DNA of 26,062 nucleotides from JADLCB01 sp964398315. Lineage in GTDB: Bacteria; Planctomycetota; Phycisphaerae; Tepidisphaerales; Tepidisphaeraceae. Under the pieces are notes generated by a model. It did no database searches and had not been told where the DNA came from. It saw nothing but the letters and a program-made list of their open reading frames with translations. How positions within the stretch are numbered: the first letter of the stretch is position 1; every line of letters begins with the position of its first letter. The position numbers and the translations under genes were made by a program. Below, piece after piece: positions 23,327 through 26,062 of this stretch. The DNA lies in the NCBI GenBank assembly GCA_964398315.1, contig CAYNMV010000060.1, positions 1 to 26,062 on the forward strand. The letters are read 5' to 3'.

Positions 23327-24268
23327 ATGGCCAAGGGTAAACGCGCGGCCGCGCTGTTTGAGGTAATTCACCGCGACGTCCGATATGCGCCGGTGCGCCG
23401 GCGTTCTTCGCCGATGCAGTGGCTGAAGGACCGCCTGCCCCACCCCCGCGCTTCGGTCACGCCACACGCCGCACAACATTCCGACAGTGCCGTGGCGACG
23501 GCGGACGCCGATCCGACCCTCCGCCCGCACCCCATGCTCATGCGCACGGGCACTGGCCCGGCCCTGCCCAGCCAGGGACTGGGGATGACGCAGGTGGAGC
23601 CGGGTGATCGGCCGCTGCCGGGCACCGCGGCCCCGGGAATGGCTCCGCCGCATCCGATCGGCGCGCCGTCTGTGCTGGTGGATCGCAGCCGCCAGGTCAT
23701 CAAGCTGCGGCTGAGCTACACCAGTGCCGCAATCGCCGCCTTTGCGGTGGTGGTGGCCCTGGGGCTGGCGTATATCCTCGGCCGCGGGGGCACCCCGACG
23801 GCCAGTGTCCCCGAAAGCGGCCAGACCACCGATGAAATTCGCGCTGGCGCCATCACCCCGGGAGTGATGGATATTAACCCCAATGAGCAGGGCGGGCTGG
23901 CCGACCGCATGACCGCCGCCCCCGCCTCCACCGCCAAGCCGCTGCCGCCCCCACCCGCGCCGACCGCCCGCGGCGAGCGCATCGTGGGGATGAACTACGT
24001 GATCGTGCAGAGCTACCCGGATGAGGCCGATGCGCTGGCCGCCGCAGAGGTCTTGCGTCAGCACGGCGTGGCTGCCTCGGTGGTCAAGGGGACTGCCTTC
24101 GCCCCGCGCTGGTACAGCGTCGTCGGCATGGAGCCGTTCGATCACCTCTCGGGCAACGCGGCATACCGCCAGTACATTGCCCGCATCAAGCAGATCAGCG
24201 ACAAGTTCGCCGGCAACTCCAAGTTCAAGAAGTTCGAGCCCCGCCCGTATAAGTGGCAGAACCATTGA
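23327..24268 (+). CDS. Single-pass membrane protein with SPOR-like C-terminal domain
   Basis: This encodes 313 residues; GAGG (23317-23320) precedes the ATG by 6 bases. A long Pro/Ala-rich cytoplasmic part (1-125), one helix (about 131-151, TSAAIAAFAVVVALGLAYILG), a Pro-rich periplasmic linker and a compact C-terminal domain (about 222-313) follow. In that domain, MNYVIVQSYPDEADALAAAEVLRQHGVAASVV and WYSVVGMEPF follow the beta-alpha-beta pattern of SPOR domains, which bind denuded peptidoglycan. The extra tail (YRQYIARIKQISDKFAG) is not part of standard SPOR. A role at the cell wall or division site is likely but inferred. A rho-independent terminator follows. Confidence 0.75.
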   Translation: MAKGKRAAALFEVIHRDVRYAPVRRRSSPMQWLKDRLPHPRASVTPHAAQHSDSAVATADADPTLRPHPMLMRTGTGPALPSQGLGMTQVEPGDRPLPGTAAPGMAPPHPIGAPSVLVDRSRQVIKLRLSYTSAAIAAFAVVVALGLAYILGRGGTPTASVPESGQTTDEIRAGAITPGVMDINPNEQGGLADRMTAAPASTAKPLPPPPAPTARGERIVGMNYVIVQSYPDEADALAAAEVLRQHGVAASVVKGTAFAPRWYSVVGMEPFDHLSGNAAYRQYIARIKQISDKFAGNSKFKKFEPRPYKWQNH

Positions 24269-24346
24269 GCAAGGCCCTGCCAGTGGGCCAGCGAGGACTG
24301 GCGAGCTGGCGGTGATGTAAGCACAATCTCTCGAACGCAAACGAAG

Positions 24347-24378
24347 AAGCTCCACTGCCCGCGCGGTGGAGCTTTTTT
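24347..24378 (+). terminator. Rho-independent terminator
   Basis: A stem of about 12 bp (24347-24358 with 24363-24374, one T-G wobble) closes a 4-base loop and runs into T6 (24373-24378). It lies about 80 bases after the stop of the SPOR-like gene. Confidence 0.88.
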
Positions 24379-24494
24379 GTGCGCAGGATGTCGCCGTGCC
24401 GGCCAGTCCGCGCTATCCACAACGCGCGAACCTTCACAACCCATAACTGGCAACACCTAACCGGCAACCGGCAGTTTCCCCGTCAAATTCTTGC

Positions 24495-24522
24495 TTGGCG
24501 CCTGCTGCCGCCGCTGTAGGAT
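24495..24522 (+). promoter_or_regulatory. Candidate promoter of the amine oxidase-like gene
   Basis: TTGGCG (24495-24500) and TAGGAT (24517-24522) are separated by 16 bases and lie 45 bases before the ATG at 24567. Confidence 0.5.
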
Positions 24523-24566
24523 TTCTTCCCGGTACGGAGAAGTTCACAAGCGAAGGGAAGGACGCC

Positions 24567-26062
24567 ATGTCACGAGAGTTTCGCGCGGTGCTTCGCCGCG
24601 CTCGCCAGATGGGGTTGCGCAAGCCCGTTTCGCCCAGCCGGCGCGAGTTTCTGCGACGCACGGCCCAGGGGGCCGCGGCACTGGCAATGGCGCCGACGCT
24701 GGCGTCCCTGATCGGCTGCCGCAATGACGGCGCGCAGGCGAGCGGCGGCCCCGGCGCTGCCGGTGCGATCGCGGCGCCGGCAGGGCGGCTCAGTGGACGC
24801 CATGTCTGTATCGTGGGCGCGGGGTTCGCCGGGCTGGCCTGTGCGGATGTGCTGATGCGGGCCGGGGCCGAGGTGACGGTACTCGAAGCTTCGGAACGCG
24901 CCGGCGGCCGTGTGCATAGCAACAGCCAGTTCATCCCCGGCACCACCATCGAATTGGGTGGCGAGTATATCGGCGAGAACCACCCGACGTGGCAGGCCTA
25001 TGCCAGCCGGTTCAGGCTGCCCATCGAGCCCGTCCCCCATTACGTGGGCGAGGATCCCATCATCCTGGATGGCCAGGTCATCACTGGCGCGGACGCCGAA
25101 CAGCTCATCGCCGAGGCGAATGCCGTCCTGGCGAAAATCGAGGAACTGGCGGCGGGCATCGACGATCCGGTTCGCCCCTGGCTGTCGCCCAATGCCGCCG
25201 CCCTCGATGAGACGACGATGGCGCAGTTCTTCGCCGAGCAGAACCTCTCCGACCTCGCCAGCGCCTACCTGGTCACGGGCGCATCGGCTGACAACGGCGT
25301 GCCCGCCGAGCAGATGTCGCTGCTGGCCTACCTGTCGATGGTCCGCGGCGGCGGGCTGGCGAACTATTACGAGATCAGCGAGACGCACCGCGTTCGCGGC
25401 GGCAATGCCCAACTGGCGCAGGCGCTGGTCAAGGCGCTGGGCCATCGCGTGGCGTTCCGCTCACCCGTGACCCGCATCGCGCGCGATGCCAGTGGAGCGA
25501 TGGTCGCCACCGAAGCCGGCCGGGAGGTGCGCTGCGATGCGGTCGTGCTGGCGATCCCGCCGACACAGTGGTCCAGGATCGACATGGGCTTGCCGATCGA
25601 GCAGGTCCCGCAGATGGGTCGAAACGTCAAGTGCATCCTGCGGCTGTCGCGGCCGGTGTGGGAGGGGACAGGCTTCACGCCCGAGGCCTCGACCAACGGC
25701 ATCACGCAGTATACCTGGGTGCCGGGGCAGGGGGCGAAGACCGATGGGACAGTGGGACTGACGCTCTTCAGCGGGTCGGTTTGGGCCGAGCGCTGGCGGA
25801 CGATGCCGCACGAGCAGCGTCCCCGCGAGGGGATCGCCGCGCTGTCGCCGGCGCTGCCGCAGCTCAGCGATGCGACGAAGGCGTCGATGTTCGTCGACTG
25901 GGTGGCGATGGATCGCTTCCAGGCGAGCTACAGCTTCCCGGCGCCGGGTCAGGTCACAAGCATGGGGCCGACCCTGGTGGATGGTTTGCAGGATGGGAAC
26001 GCGCCGTTCCTGTTTGCCGGCGAGCACACGAGCTACGCGTTCATCGGCTACATGGAAGGCGC
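24567..26062 (+). CDS. Tat-exported FAD-dependent amine oxidase-like protein (partial)
   Basis: The frame is open from the ATG at 24567 (GGGAAGGA upstream) to the window edge, giving 498 codons with no stop. SRREFLRR (24-31) plus a hydrophobic stretch is a twin-arginine signal, and LIGC with Cys51 is a lipobox, so a Tat-exported lipoprotein is likely. The FAD Rossmann motif VCIVGAGFAGLACADVL (80-96) and EASERAGGRVHS follow. LGGEYIGENHPTW and the C-terminal FAGEHTSYAFIGYMEGA close the flavin monoamine oxidase fold (spermine/putrescine or L-amino-acid oxidase superfamily). Only a few C-terminal residues appear to be missing. The substrate, a primary or secondary amine, is not predictable. FAD loading before export fits Tat use. 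Confidence 0.92.
   Translation, partial: MSREFRAVLRRARQMGLRKPVSPSRREFLRRTAQGAAALAMAPTLASLIGCRNDGAQASGGPGAAGAIAAPAGRLSGRHVCIVGAGFAGLACADVLMRAGAEVTVLEASERAGGRVHSNSQFIPGTTIELGGEYIGENHPTWQAYASRFRLPIEPVPHYVGEDPIILDGQVITGADAEQLIAEANAVLAKIEELAAGIDDPVRPWLSPNAAALDETTMAQFFAEQNLSDLASAYLVTGASADNGVPAEQMSLLAYLSMVRGGGLANYYEISETHRVRGGNAQLAQALVKALGHRVAFRSPVTRIARDASGAMVATEAGREVRCDAVVLAIPPTQWSRIDMGLPIEQVPQMGRNVKCILRLSRPVWEGTGFTPEASTNGITQYTWVPGQGAKTDGTVGLTLFSGSVWAERWRTMPHEQRPREGIAALSPALPQLSDATKASMFVDWVAMDRFQASYSFPAPGQVTSMGPTLVDGLQDGNAPFLFAGEHTSYAFIGYMEG

Noticed and set aside
1..26062. CRISPR array, IS element, prophage or defence island
   Set aside because: No evenly spaced direct repeats, transposase, integrase, phage structural or nuclease/toxin pairs were found; the PIN domain here is the YacL membrane type, not a VapC toxin.

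Overview
The window is GC-rich bacterial chromosome (26 kb) with one scaffold gap of exactly 100 N (6854-6953), so it comes from a draft or metagenome assembly. The gene set fits a planctomycete-like Gram-negative bacterium, perhaps Phycisphaerae: a flagellar switch protein FliM, a YacL-type PIN/TRAM membrane protein, lipoproteins, a Tat-exported FAD enzyme, HtrA, secreted beta-propeller-like proteins and many orphan secreted proteins. That placement is inference from gene content; no rRNA or marker tree was available. No phage, IS element or CRISPR array was seen.

Layout. 1-816: the 3' end of an unknown gene with a strong terminator, two small membrane proteins, and tRNA-Ala(TGC) on the minus strand with a good promoter. 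937-3885: a secreted beta-propeller-like protein (minus), the PIN/TRAM protein (plus) and a small secreted protein. 3906-6176: a COG3965-type CDF transporter (minus) divergent from fliM (plus). 6302-7892: a secreted WD40-like protein broken by the assembly gap. 8085-11862: a GT1 glycosyltransferase and a YyaL/SSP411 protein carrying an extra DsbD-alpha-like C-terminal domain. 12010-14383: ilvC (minus), a long intergenic region with a promoter overlapped by an inverted repeat, and an amidohydrolase.

14492-16191 is the most unusual part: a minus-strand cluster with two HPF/RaiA-type ribosome-hibernation-like genes. The larger is fused to a C-terminal domain resembling a degenerate beta-carbonic-anhydrase fold and is translationally coupled to a 70-aa Pro-rich protein. 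Between the two HPF-like genes lies about 170 nt dense in long perfect helices, two of which cross (pseudoknot or switch topology). It sits in the 5' leader of the fusion gene and is a candidate cis-regulatory RNA.

16473-26062: a membrane GGDEF/EAL protein with intact GGDEF but degenerate EAL (minus), divergent from a single-domain response regulator; then two lipoproteins, an HtrA-type protease and an alpha/beta-hydrolase-like membrane protein lacking its nucleophile (all minus); then a SPOR-like membrane protein and a Tat-exported amine oxidase-like flavoprotein cut by the window end (plus). Strong hairpins mark convergent gene ends at 11917-11960, 14442-14475 and 19477-19527. Most genes look monocistronic.
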